From VAZQ01 sp035293945 (GTDB taxonomy: Bacteria > Pseudomonadota > Alphaproteobacteria > Rhizobiales > Xanthobacteraceae): DNA of 36,746 nt. Shown here piece by piece: positions 14,348-22,508 of this stretch. The notes beneath the pieces are model-generated. The model did not search any database. It worked only from the letters and a program-made list of their open reading frames with translations, and was not told the origin of the DNA. Location of the stretch: the NCBI GenBank assembly GCA_035293945.1, contig DATGLV010000009.1, forward strand, positions 1 to 36,746, read 5' to 3'. Made by a program: the position numbers and the translations under genes. Position 1 is the stretch's first letter. Each line of letters opens with the position of its first letter.

Positions 14348-17113
14348 ATGGCGAACACGGTAGCGGGTAACGGCGACGCTGCGTTGGCGCGGGCCCTCGA
14401 TCGCGCCCGCTGGGCGATACTGTGGGAGCGGCTTTGGCCGGCACTGGCGGCGCCCGCCGTGGCGATCGGCCTTTTTTTGGCGCTGTCTTGGCTCGGTCTC
14501 TGGGTTTGGCTGCCGGCGTTTGGCCGCGCAATCGGGGTAGGTCTCTTCGCGGTTCTGCTTGCTGCCTCAGCTTTACCGTTCCTGCGGCTGCGGCTGCCGA
14601 CCCGCGAGGACGCGCTACGGCGCCTCGACCGCAAGTCCGGCCTGCCGCACCGGCCTGCCACTACCATTGCGGACGAGCTTGCGATCAGCACTACGGACCC
14701 TTCCTCGCTCGCCATCTGGCGCGCACATATCGAGCGCGCGCTGCGTGCTGCCAAGGAGCTCAAGGCCGGCCAGCCCGCGCCACGGCTGGCGCGTCGCGAT
14801 CCTTTCGCGTTGCGAGCGCTGGTCCTCATTCTGGCCATCGCCACGTTCGTGGCGGCAGGTGGGGAGCGGATGCGGCGCGTTCTTTTGGCTTTCGACTGGC
14901 AGGGCGTGATTACGCCGGTCAATTACCGCGTCGACGCCTGGGTGAACCCGCCGAGCTATACGGGTAGGCCGCCGGTGATCCTGCCCGGCTTGCGGCAGGG
15001 TGAGCCAGCATCGACCACTGTTGCGGCAAGTGCAGCGAGTGGCGGTCAGCCGCAGCAGCTGGCCGTGCCGACCGGCAGCACCCTGGTCATTCGTGCGACC
15101 GGCGACATAAAGCTCGATGTGACGGTGACGGGCGGCCTTACCGATCCGAAGCCGACCGGTGACGCAAAAACCGGCGACGCAAAAGCGACTGACGCTAAAG
15201 CGACTGACGCTAAAGCGAGTGATGCCAAGGCGCAGCCCGCGGTCACCCAAAGCAAAGGCGCTGAGGAGCGCCGCTTCACCATCACGGATGGCGGCACCGC
15301 GACCGTGCATGGCGGTGGCGCCGGAGATGTGACCTGGCAATTCACCGCCATTCCGGACCGGCCGCCGACCATAGCTTTCACCAAGGACCCGGAGGTGCAA
15401 TCGCGCGGTTCCCTACAACTCTCCTACAAGGTCGAGGACGATTACGGTGTGGTCGATGCGCACGCGCAGTTGGCGCTGAAGGATCGGGCCGAGACCAACG
15501 GCCAGTCAACCGCCCGACCGCTGTACGATGCCCCTGATTTCCAGCTTTCGTTGCCGCAGGCGCGGACCCGCAACGGCGTGGGTCAGACCACCAAGGATTT
15601 GACCGCGCATCCATGGGCCGGCGCCAACGTGGTGATCACGCTCGTCGCGCACGATGATCCCGGACAGGAAGGCAAGAGCGAGCCCTTCGAGATGCGATTG
15701 CCGGAGCGGCCTTTCAGCAAGCCGATGGCGCGCGCCCTGATCGAGCAGCGACGCATTCTGGCGATGGACGCGGAAGCCCAGGCGCGTGTCTTGACGGCGC
15801 TTGACGCACTCACGCTGGCGCCCGAGCGCTTCAATATGGACACGAAGGTCTATCTCGGTCTGCGGTCGATCTTCTGGCAGCTCGCCCATGCCAAGACCGA
15901 CGATGCGCTGCGCGATGTCGTTTCGCGTATGTGGGACATGGCGGTCAATCTCGAGGACGGCGATTTGTCGGATGCACAGCAGGCGTTGCGCAATGCGGAG
16001 GATGCGCTGCGTCAGGCATTGGAGCGAGGCGCCAGTGACGAGGAGATCAAGCGCCTCACCGACGAGCTACGCGCTGCGCTCGACAAGTTCATGCAGGCCT
16101 TGGCCGACCAGCTGAAACAAAATCCGCAGCAACTTGCGCGCCCGCTCGATCCCAACTCGCGGATGGTGCGCCCGCAGGACCTGCAGAGCATGATCGATCG
16201 GCTGGAGCAGATGGCGCGGTCTGGCGCCCGCGATGCCGCGCGGCAGATGCTGCAGGATCTTCAGGCGATGCTCGATAATCTGCAGATGGCGCAGCAGGGC
16301 CAGATGCAGGACGGCGACGACCAGATGGCCCAGCAGCTGGACCAGCTCGGCGACATGATCCGCCAGCAGCAGGAATTGCGCGACAAGACGTTCCAGCAGG
16401 GGCAGGACCAGCGGCGCCAGCGCGGCGGCCAGCAAGGACAGCGCGGCCAGCAAGGGCAGCGCGGGCAGCAAGGGCAGCGCGGTCAGCAGCAGGGGCAGCA
16501 GGGCAATCAGAACGCCATGGGCGACCTGCAACAGCAGCAGCAGGCCCTGCGTGACCAGCTGAACAAACTGCTCGAGGAGATGCGCAAGCGTGGTATGGGC
16601 CAGCAGCAGGGCCAGGGGCAGCAAGGCCAGGGTCAGCAGGACCAGGGCCAGGAGGGCGATGGCCAGGCCGGCGCCGACCAGCTGGGCCAAGCCGGCGAGG
16701 CGATGGGGGATGCGCAGGGTCAGCTCGGGCAGGGCAACGCTGATGGCGCGGTAGAATCGCAGGGCAAGGCGCTGGATGCCTTGCGCCGAGGAGCCCAGAG
16801 CATGGCGCAGGCGATGCAGCAGCAACAGGGAATGGGCCCTGGTCAACCGGGCGGCCCGGGGCGCCCCGGACGGGCGGGACGCTATAGCCCACAACGTCGC
16901 GCCGATCAGGAGACCGATCCGCTCGGGCGCCCGCTACCAAATCATGGCGACTACGAAGGCGGTTGTGGGCGCGATGGGCAGTCCTGCCTTCCGGGCGAGA
17001 TCGATGCGCAGCGTGCTCGGCGCATTCTCGATGAGTTGCGCAAGCGGTTCGGCGAGCTCTCTCGCCCGCAGCTCGAGCTCGACTACATCGAACGGCTGCT
17101 CAAGGATAACTGA
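14348..17113 (+). CDS. TIGR02302 / DUF4175 family membrane protein with Gln-rich repeats
   Basis: The 921-residue protein has three hydrophobic stretches in the first 170 residues (about 37-55, 58-78 and 152-170), then a large extracytoplasmic part. VEDDYGVVDAHAQL and LVAHDDPGQEGKSEPFEMRLPERPF without its last residues lie in the middle, helical coiled-coil-like sequence follows (about 490-640), and then a Gln/Gly-rich tract (about 640-780). The C-terminus is folded again (PLGRPLPN, IPGEID-like LPGEIDAQRARRILDELR). The family is widespread in Alphaproteobacteria and its function is unknown. GAGGGA six bases before the ATG fixes the start. Two short tandem repeats inside the gene are listed separately. 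Its stop overlaps the convergent response-regulator gene by 14 bases. Confidence 0.85.
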   Translation: MANTVAGNGDAALARALDRARWAILWERLWPALAAPAVAIGLFLALSWLGLWVWLPAFGRAIGVGLFAVLLAASALPFLRLRLPTREDALRRLDRKSGLPHRPATTIADELAISTTDPSSLAIWRAHIERALRAAKELKAGQPAPRLARRDPFALRALVLILAIATFVAAGGERMRRVLLAFDWQGVITPVNYRVDAWVNPPSYTGRPPVILPGLRQGEPASTTVAASAASGGQPQQLAVPTGSTLVIRATGDIKLDVTVTGGLTDPKPTGDAKTGDAKATDAKATDAKASDAKAQPAVTQSKGAEERRFTITDGGTATVHGGGAGDVTWQFTAIPDRPPTIAFTKDPEVQSRGSLQLSYKVEDDYGVVDAHAQLALKDRAETNGQSTARPLYDAPDFQLSLPQARTRNGVGQTTKDLTAHPWAGANVVITLVAHDDPGQEGKSEPFEMRLPERPFSKPMARALIEQRRILAMDAEAQARVLTALDALTLAPERFNMDTKVYLGLRSIFWQLAHAKTDDALRDVVSRMWDMAVNLEDGDLSDAQQALRNAEDALRQALERGASDEEIKRLTDELRAALDKFMQALADQLKQNPQQLARPLDPNSRMVRPQDLQSMIDRLEQMARSGARDAARQMLQDLQAMLDNLQMAQQGQMQDGDDQMAQQLDQLGDMIRQQQELRDKTFQQGQDQRRQRGGQQGQRGQQGQRGQQGQRGQQQGQQGNQNAMGDLQQQQQALRDQLNKLLEEMRKRGMGQQQGQGQQGQGQQDQGQEGDGQAGADQLGQAGEAMGDAQGQLGQGNADGAVESQGKALDALRRGAQSMAQAMQQQQGMGPGQPGGPGRPGRAGRYSPQRRADQETDPLGRPLPNHGDYEGGCGRDGQSCLPGEIDAQRARRILDELRKRFGELSRPQLELDYIERLLKDN
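15162..15232 (+). repeat. 15-base tandem repeat coding for a DAKAT motif
   Basis: Within the DUF4175 gene, units related to GCGACTGACGCTAAA recur in tandem and code for a run of Asp-Ala-Lys-Ala-Thr/Ser pentapeptides (about residues 272-295). Two middle units are identical, which points to recent slippage. It looks like a flexible linker between folded parts. Confidence 0.75.
16430..16483 (+). repeat. 18-base tandem repeat coding for a Gln/Gly/Arg hexapeptide
   Basis: Three nearly identical 18-base units (16430, 16448 and 16466) encode the QQGQRG hexapeptide in the Gln-rich tract of the DUF4175 protein. Longer irregular CAG/GGC-rich repetition surrounds them to about 16690. In-frame copy-number change would leave the gene open. 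Confidence 0.85.
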
Positions 17114-17522
17114 TCCCCTCCGTTCGCGACGGCAGCGGCGCGTTTCGCCGCTGCTCGCCGGCGGCGAGCGCCCCCGCGACGGCCGCCCGGATCGTGGCAA
17201 GCGAGAATGGCTTGTTGACCACGTCGTGGATCAGGCGCTCGAGACCCGAAGCTCGCTCTCGCTGGTCGGCATAGCCGGTCATCAGCAGGATGGTGATCGC
17301 GGGGTAATCTCGCGCGGTCGCGAGCGCCAGCGCAATTCCGTCCATCAGCGGCATGCGTATGTCGGTGAGCAGAAGCTCGAAGGCGCCCATCTCGCGCTGC
17401 ATCAGATCAAGCGCCTCGGCCCCGTCGCAGGCGGTCATGACGGCATGACCATCTTGCGCCAGCGCGCGTGCGACCAGGCTGCGGATCGCTTCCTCGTCCT
17501 CGGCTATCAGGATGCGTGCCAT
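17100..17522 (-). CDS. Single-domain response regulator (CpdR-like)
   Basis: The 140-residue product is a stand-alone receiver domain. It has acidic residues in LIAEDEEAIRSLV, phospho-acceptor D54 in LLLTDIRMPLMDG, T82 in MTGYAD and K104 in VNKPFSLATIR. There is no output domain, only a short C-terminal tail. The wording of the core (ARILIAEDE, LLLTDIRMPLMDGIALA) is close to CpdR, the alphaproteobacterial receiver that controls ClpXP localisation and CtrA proteolysis. That assignment is inferred; it could be another CheY-like regulator. GAGGA precedes the ATG. It starts six bases after the zinc-ribbon gene ends, so they form an operon, and it overlaps the DUF4175 gene's 3' end. Confidence 0.88.
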   Translation of the reverse strand: MARILIAEDEEAIRSLVARALAQDGHAVMTACDGAEALDLMQREMGAFELLLTDIRMPLMDGIALALATARDYPAITILLMTGYADQRERASGLERLIHDVVNKPFSLATIRAAVAGALAAGEQRRNAPLPSRTEGISYP

Positions 17523-17528
17523 TCGTCC

Positions 17529-18455
17529 TCACTGTGTGCTCGCGGCAAGATCGCGCCGGTTGAAGAACCGCACGACCACCTCGCGGGTTTCCGGCGGCGG
17601 TGTCGCCAGTCGTGACTGAAATTCCAGAGTCTCATCCGCGGACAATAGGCTGCGACCGGGCAGTGCCGTCCAGCTGTAGATCTCGTTTCCGTTGGCGTTG
17701 CGCGCCGCGAATCGCAATCGCGGCACCTCGACGGTGTGCCGGGCGACGCTGACAATCCGCCCCTGCACCAACAGCACCTGGGCGCCATTGCTGTTCTGCA
17801 CCTCGACGCTGACATCGGAGAGCACAAGGCCGCGCAGATTGACCCCAAGCCCGATCGCCGCATAGAGCGACGCGGTCTGCGGCGCCAGCCGCACGACTTC
17901 GGCGCGCCAACCGATCAGGCCCGCATTGAGCAGCAAGAGCCCCAAGACTGCGGCAGGCATCAACGAGGCAGGCATCATCGATAATGGCCAGGCAAAGCGC
18001 TGACTGCGGGTCTCCGCCACGGCTCGCCGCGCTGCGACCGTTTCGATGTCTTCACCCTGGCCGTCCTCGATCGGGGCAAGTTCCGGCGAGGAGGTCGGTG
18101 GGGGTTCCATCGGGCCGGCCGGGTGATCGCGAGCATCGGGTGTCCCGTCCGCCAGCGGCGGGGCATCATCCAAGAACGGTGCATCCCCGGGGTCGCTTCT
18201 GATGGGTTCCGTTGCGCTTGGAGGCGCGAAGGCCGATTCGGTCTCTGGCCCGTCCTCGGCGTCCCCCGGCGCGCCGGGCGTGGCGAACTGAGCCATCTCG
18301 GCACGGTGTGATGCGGCAATTTCAGCAAGCGCTGTCGTATCGGCCGCAAACCAGACCGAGTGGCATCGCGCGCAGCGGACCGAACGCCCGGTTGGCCCTA
18401 CCGCGGCTGCGTCGACTCGATATGAGGTCTGGCAATGGGGACAGACGATGTGCAT
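17529..18455 (-). CDS. MJ0042-type zinc-ribbon domain membrane protein
   Basis: The 308-residue protein starts with a zinc ribbon of the MJ0042 type: CPHCQTSYRVD (about residues 5-15) and CARCHSVWF (about 28-36), giving the CxxC-CxxC metal site. A low-complexity acidic and Pro-rich linker (about 50-145) leads to one membrane helix near 156-178. A C-terminal extracytoplasmic domain of about 130 residues follows (VNLRGLVLSDVSVEVQN, EVPRLRFAARNANG), resembling the DUF3426 fold seen in such proteins. Cytoplasmic metal-binding head, one helix and periplasmic tail suggest a membrane sensor or scaffold, but no function is established. It is transcribed with the CpdR-like gene and divergent from ftsE. 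Confidence 0.85.
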   Translation of the reverse strand: MHIVCPHCQTSYRVDAAAVGPTGRSVRCARCHSVWFAADTTALAEIAASHRAEMAQFATPGAPGDAEDGPETESAFAPPSATEPIRSDPGDAPFLDDAPPLADGTPDARDHPAGPMEPPPTSSPELAPIEDGQGEDIETVAARRAVAETRSQRFAWPLSMMPASLMPAAVLGLLLLNAGLIGWRAEVVRLAPQTASLYAAIGLGVNLRGLVLSDVSVEVQNSNGAQVLLVQGRIVSVARHTVEVPRLRFAARNANGNEIYSWTALPGRSLLSADETLEFQSRLATPPPETREVVVRFFNRRDLAASTQ

Positions 18456-18503
18456 CAGCGGCTCGCCGCGAATAGGCTGCCGGGGAGCCTAGCAGCCGAT
18501 CCG

Positions 18504-18520
18504 TTAACGAATGGGAAACC
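18504..18520. promoter_or_regulatory. Possible CtrA-like box between the zinc-ribbon gene and ftsE
   Basis: TTAACGAATGGGAAACC has one perfect TTAAC half and a second half with two mismatches at the 7-base spacing of the alphaproteobacterial CtrA site. It lies in the divergent region, about 180 bases before ftsE. The match is imperfect and could be chance. Confidence 0.25.
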
Positions 18521-18697
18521 ATGTCCGTCTGGAGCGGGCGCCATCTGCATCCCAGCTCTCGAGGTAGCTCTCTACCGGCCGGGCCAACCGAGCTTTGCGG
18601 TGCTTTGCCCAAGGCATCGCGCGCGCTGGTATAAGGCGAATCGGGGGTGCAAAGCCTGTGCGGTCACGACCGCGCAAACTGGCCATCGGAGGACGAA

Positions 18698-19357
18698 TTG
18701 GTCCGTTTCGAAAATGTGGGCCTTCGCTACGGCCTCGGGCCGGAGGTCCTGCGGGACCTGACGTTTCGGATTGATTCCCATTCGTTCCAGTTTTTGACTG
18801 GACCGTCCGGTGCGGGCAAGACCTCGCTCTTGCGCATGCTGTTCCTGTCGTTGCGCCCGACGCGCGGCCTCATCACGCTGTTTGGGCACGACGTGGCGAC
18901 GCTGAGCAAGGATGCGCTGGCGACGCTACGGCGTCGGATCGGCGTGGTGTTTCAGGATTTTCGCCTGCTCGACCACATGACCACCTATGAGAACGTCGCA
19001 TTGCCGTTCCGCGTCATGGGCCGCACCGAGGAGAGCTACCGCGAGGAGGTGGTGGAGCTCTTGCATTGGGTTGGCCTGGGCGAACGCATGTGGGCGTTCC
19101 CACCGATCCTTTCGGGCGGCGAGAAGCAGCGCGCGGCAATCGCCCGGGCCGTTATCGCCCGGCCGCAATTGCTGCTCGCCGACGAGCCGACCGGCAATGT
19201 GGATCCGAACCATGCCCAACGCCTGCTGCGGCTGTTCATCGAGCTCAACAAGTCGGGCACCTCGGTGCTGCTCGCTACCCACGACATCGCGCTGATGGAC
19301 CAGTACGATGCCCGCCGGCTCGTGCTGCACGAAGGGCGGCTGCATGTCTATGATTGA
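18698..19357 (+). CDS. ftsE: Cell division ATP-binding protein FtsE
   Basis: The 219-residue ABC ATPase works with FtsX to couple divisome assembly to activation of peptidoglycan hydrolases at midcell. Walker A is GPSGAGKTS (residues 35-43), the Q-loop is VFQDFRLLDHMTTYENVALP, the signature is LSGGEKQR and Walker B is LLLADEPTGNVD, followed by the H-loop in LLATHDIALMDQ. The LLDHMTTYENVALP stretch is characteristic of FtsE. The start is a TTG at 18698, decided by GGAGG five bases upstream and by the family N-terminus VRFENVGLRYG. The ftsX start lies inside its 3' end. Confidence 0.94.
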   Translation: MVRFENVGLRYGLGPEVLRDLTFRIDSHSFQFLTGPSGAGKTSLLRMLFLSLRPTRGLITLFGHDVATLSKDALATLRRRIGVVFQDFRLLDHMTTYENVALPFRVMGRTEESYREEVVELLHWVGLGERMWAFPPILSGGEKQRAAIARAVIARPQLLLADEPTGNVDPNHAQRLLRLFIELNKSGTSVLLATHDIALMDQYDARRLVLHEGRLHVYD

Positions 19358-20321
19358 TACCGGCATCGGGCCCGATGCGGCGGACCAGGATGCAGGGGCG
19401 CTTGTCGCCGCGGAAGCCGAGCTGCCGCGCTTTGTAACCCCGATCGTCCCGCAGGCGACGATCGCAGCTCGGGCGTTGACCGCCGTCATCGCCATCATGA
19501 CCTTTCTGGCCGTGATCACCATCGGGGCGGTCATGCTGCTGCGCTCGGCCGCCGGCGATTGGCAGGCCGATCTCGCGCGCGAGGTCACGATCCAGGTCCG
19601 ACCGGTGTCGGGCCGCGACATCGAAGCCGATGTCGCCAAGGCCGCCGCCATCGCGGGTGCGATCCCCGGTATTGCGGGGGTGCGGCCCTACTCCAAGCAG
19701 GAATCCTCGCAGTTGCTGCAGCCTTGGCTCGACGGGCTCGCGCTGGATGAGCTGCCGGTTCCCCGCATAGTGGCGGTCGCCATCACGCCGGGGCAATCAC
19801 CCGATCTCGCGAAGCTAAGGGCCGCATTGGCAGCACAACTTCCACCCGCGAGCTTGGACGATCATCGCGAATTCGTCGATCACATGCGGTCGGCGACAAG
19901 CATGATGGTTGTGGCCGCCAGCGCCGTGCTGTTGATGGTGATGGTCGCGACCGTGCTGTCGGTGACTTTCGCTACGCGGGCCGCCATGGCGACCAACCGC
20001 CAGGTGATCGAGGTGCTGCACTTCATCGGCGCCCGGAACGACTTCATTGCGGGTCATTTCCAGCGCCATTTCCTGTGGCTCGGGCTCAAAGGAGGCGCGA
20101 TCGGGGGCGGGCTCGCCCTCTTGCTGTTTGCGGTGTTCGACCTCGCCAATGGCTGGATTTCGGCGCAGGCGGCCGGGGCGCAGCTCACCGCCATGTTCGG
20201 CAGCTTCTCGGTCGGGTTTGGCGGCTATATCGCAATGCTTGCACAAATGGCCCTGACCGCTTTGCTGACGGCGGCGACCGCACGGCAAACCGTCAACCGG
20301 ACTCTGGATATGGTGCAATAG
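19344..20321 (+). CDS. ftsX: Cell division protein FtsX, ABC permease
   Basis: The 325-residue inner-membrane partner of FtsE has a cytoplasmic N-terminus of about 45 residues and a first helix (AVIAIMTFLAVITIGAVMLL). A periplasmic loop of about 125 residues (EVTIQVRPVSGRDIEAD, VRPYSKQES) follows, then three more helices typical of the FtsX/MacB permease domain, including VIEVLHFIGARNDFIAGHF, the cytoplasmic coupling stretch. The start overlaps ftsE by 14 bases (ATG 19344; ATG 19350 is an alternative), so they are translationally coupled. The sequence is more divergent than FtsE, as usual for FtsX. Confidence 0.92.
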   Translation: MSMIDTGIGPDAADQDAGALVAAEAELPRFVTPIVPQATIAARALTAVIAIMTFLAVITIGAVMLLRSAAGDWQADLAREVTIQVRPVSGRDIEADVAKAAAIAGAIPGIAGVRPYSKQESSQLLQPWLDGLALDELPVPRIVAVAITPGQSPDLAKLRAALAAQLPPASLDDHREFVDHMRSATSMMVVAASAVLLMVMVATVLSVTFATRAAMATNRQVIEVLHFIGARNDFIAGHFQRHFLWLGLKGGAIGGGLALLLFAVFDLANGWISAQAAGAQLTAMFGSFSVGFGGYIAMLAQMALTALLTAATARQTVNRTLDMVQ

Positions 20322-20388
20322 CTCGATGCGTGAGATTGCCACCGCAACATTGAAATTTGCGCTATGATTGATTTGGATGGGAACATCG

Positions 20389-21126
20389 ATGCCGAGGGTC
20401 CGATCAAAGACCGAAGGCGCGGGTGCGGCGCATAAGCTCACGCCGTCGCGGCGCGGCGGCGCCGCGTCTCGACTGCTGCGGCGCACGGGACGCCCGGCGA
20501 TCGCGATCTGTGCGATCGCGCTGTTTCTGCTCGCGGGCGGCTTCGGATGGTTCCTGTGGAACCTTCCTGCCGGTGAGATAAAGCTGGAGCGGGACGCCGA
20601 CGGGATCGTGGTGCTGACAGGCGGTGCCTCGCGCATCAGTGATGCCATGGAGCTCCTGGCTGCCGGGCGTGGCAAGCGACTGCTGATCAGCGGACTCAAC
20701 CGCACGACCACGTCGGGCGAGATATCGCGCCTCAATCCCGAATTCGGCTCATTCCTTAATTGTTGCGTCGACTTCGATCGCTCGCTGAATACCTTCGGCA
20801 ACGCGACCGAAACGAGGCAATGGGCGCAGAGCCGTGGATTCCGTTCCTTGATCGTGGTGACTTCGACCTATCACATGCCGCGGGCAATGGCCGAGATCGC
20901 CAATCAGCTTCCAGATGTCGCGCTGCTGCCGTTTCCCGTCATCGGCGACAAGCTCAAGGCCGAGCCTTGGTGGACGCACGGCTCGACGCTGCGGCTGATG
21001 GTCTCCGAATATCTGAAATACATTGCCGCGCGCGTGCGCATCCGGCTTGATCCGGCCGCGCCCCCACGAGCCGCAACGCCTGCCGCGCCGCCTGAGCTGG
21101 TGCAAGCCGGCGCGGCTCGTCCGTAG
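20389..21126 (+). CDS. YdcF/SanA/ElyC family protein (DUF218)
   Basis: The 245-residue protein has one N-terminal helix (IAICAIALFLLAGGFGWFLW) and an extracytoplasmic DUF218 domain. Landmarks are DGIVVLTGGASRISDAMELL, GKRLLISGLN, NTFGNATETRQWAQ, and the conserved VVTSTYHMPRAMAE. ElyC and SanA members affect the cell envelope in E. coli; the biochemical activity here is unknown. Alternative starts are ATG 20377 and TTG 20368; I prefer 20389 for the GGGA upstream, with low certainty. It follows ftsX by about 70 bases and precedes the acyltransferase gene by 22, so all may be cotranscribed. Confidence 0.85.
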   Translation: MPRVRSKTEGAGAAHKLTPSRRGGAASRLLRRTGRPAIAICAIALFLLAGGFGWFLWNLPAGEIKLERDADGIVVLTGGASRISDAMELLAAGRGKRLLISGLNRTTTSGEISRLNPEFGSFLNCCVDFDRSLNTFGNATETRQWAQSRGFRSLIVVTSTYHMPRAMAEIANQLPDVALLPFPVIGDKLKAEPWWTHGSTLRLMVSEYLKYIAARVRIRLDPAAPPRAATPAAPPELVQAGAARP

Positions 21127-21148
21127 CGCGCGCCTTTCGGATCCAGTC

Positions 21149-21916
21149 GTGCGTCTGATCGTCCGCTCTGTTTTGTTCAACGCGCTGTTCTACCTGAACA
21201 CGCTGGTGCTGATGATCTTGGCGCTGCCGACCCTGGTGCTGCCGCGGCGCGCCATTCTCGCGGTCGTCCATGTCTGGGCGTGGACCAACCGATGGCTGCT
21301 CCGTGTGGTATGCGGCATCAGGGTCGAGCTGCGCGGTTTGGAGCGGGTGCCGAGCGGACCATTGCTGGTCGCCGCCAAGCACCAATCCGTGTGGGAGACG
21401 TTCGCGCTGGTGCCGCTGTTCGCGGATCCGGCCTTCATTCTCAAGCGCGAGCTCATGTGGCTGCCGTTTTTCGGCTGGTATGCCGGGAAGGCCGCGATGA
21501 TCCCGGTCGATCGCGGAGCCCGCTCGCAGGCGCTCGCCGCTATCAGTGCACGCGCCCGTATCGAGCTCGCCCGCAATCGCCAGATCGTCATATTCCCGGA
21601 AGGCACGCGCCGGCAGCCCCATGCAGCCCCCAACTACAAATACGGTGTGGCGCATCTCTACGCCGAAAGCGGGGTTGCGTGCCTGCCGGTTGCGCTCAAT
21701 TCCGGCCTGTTCTGGCCGCGACGGTCGATCCGCCGCTATCCCGGGACGATCGTGGCCGAATTTCTTGAACCGATCGCGCCCGGGCTCGGCAAGGAGGCAT
21801 TCTTGGCGCGCCTGCAGGAAGCGATCGAGACCGCGACCTCCCGCCTCATCGCCGAGGGTGAGCGTCAGCTCGCAGCCGAGGGATACTTAGCCAAGAGGGA
21901 GAAGGAGAAGCCGTGA
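21149..21916 (+). CDS. plsC: 1-acyl-sn-glycerol-3-phosphate acyltransferase (PlsC-like)
   Basis: The 255-residue protein belongs to the PlsC acyltransferase family, which forms phosphatidic acid from lysophosphatidic acid at the inner membrane. It has an N-terminal hydrophobic region (about 8-32). The first catalytic motif is KHQSVWE, so H78 is followed by E83 instead of the usual Asp in H-x4-D. FPEGTRR (149-154) and VPV-like substrate motifs (IPVDRG, CLPVALNSG) are intact. The start is a GTG at 21149 chosen by fit to the family N-terminus; no strong Shine-Dalgarno is visible. A role in glycerophospholipid synthesis is likely, but an N-acyl or ornithine-lipid acyltransferase role cannot be excluded. 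Confidence 0.87.
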   Translation: MRLIVRSVLFNALFYLNTLVLMILALPTLVLPRRAILAVVHVWAWTNRWLLRVVCGIRVELRGLERVPSGPLLVAAKHQSVWETFALVPLFADPAFILKRELMWLPFFGWYAGKAAMIPVDRGARSQALAAISARARIELARNRQIVIFPEGTRRQPHAAPNYKYGVAHLYAESGVACLPVALNSGLFWPRRSIRRYPGTIVAEFLEPIAPGLGKEAFLARLQEAIETATSRLIAEGERQLAAEGYLAKREKEKP

Positions 21917-21924
21917 GCCTTGCC

Positions 21925-22500
21925 TCATTGCGGGGGGCTGATCTCGTGCATTCCCTTGAGACGCTCCGCCAGCAAGTGTAGCTCCGATTCGCGCAAGCCC
22001 AGCGCTTCCATGGCGGCGACAGTTGCAATGACGTAGTCCCGGTTCGGACCCGAGATGCCGTGGCCTTGCCGGATGTGGCGCAACTGCTCCTCCAGGGGCA
22101 GGCGGCCGGCATATTGGGCATGTCCGCGATCGACCACGTAACAGAGGGCGGTCACTTGGCGGACCGGCCCACCTTTCAGAAGGATTTGCCGCCTGCTTTC
22201 CCGATAGACGCCGGTGACCTGCTCGCGTCCCCGCAAATACATGATGGTCCTGGCCCGCTGCGCAGCCTTGACCCGGAACGCAATCCCCTGACAGGCACCG
22301 CCGCGGTCGAGACCGAGCACCAGGCCGGGCCGTTCGGGCGTGCCGCGATGCACGAAGGAATAAACGCACAGCGCCCGGTGCGCCCCGGTCAGGCGCGCTT
22401 CGACACGCTCGCAAAAATCGAAGCCGGGCCGCCACATCAGCGAGCCATAGCCGAAGACCCAAAGATCTTCGTCGGATGTGAGGAAGTCGTGATCCATCAT
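21925..22500 (-). CDS. Gamma-glutamylcyclotransferase, ChaC family
   Basis: The 191-residue protein has the ChaC hallmark VFGYGSLMWRPGF near the N-terminus (about 16-28), the substrate loop with YGSL, and the catalytic Glu in YLRGREQVTGVYRE. ChaC enzymes open glutathione to 5-oxoproline and Cys-Gly, so a role in glutathione turnover is likely. The Met pair at 22500/22497 is the likely start, since upstream sequence falls in the palindromic repeat and has no protein-like character; the Shine-Dalgarno is weak. It converges with plsC (8 bases between stops) and diverges from the DUF2125 gene. Confidence 0.9.
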   Translation of the reverse strand: MMDHDFLTSDEDLWVFGYGSLMWRPGFDFCERVEARLTGAHRALCVYSFVHRGTPERPGLVLGLDRGGACQGIAFRVKAAQRARTIMYLRGREQVTGVYRESRRQILLKGGPVRQVTALCYVVDRGHAQYAGRLPLEEQLRHIRQGHGISGPNRDYVIATVAAMEALGLRESELHLLAERLKGMHEISPPQ

Positions 22501-22508
22501 CGAACGCT

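Noticed and set aside
13246..14922. A 558-codon open frame on the minus strand over lysA and the DUF4175 start
   Set aside because: It is antisense to two real genes, Ser/Arg-rich in one part, and has no start signal or domain.
16430..16690. CRISPR-like array
   Set aside because: Units are tandem, without unique spacers, and lie in frame inside a gene.
16067..16894. Leu/Ala-rich minus-strand frame resembling a membrane protein
   Set aside because: Leu repeats come from the complement of the CAG-rich Gln tract in the DUF4175 gene, so the hydrophobicity is an artefact.
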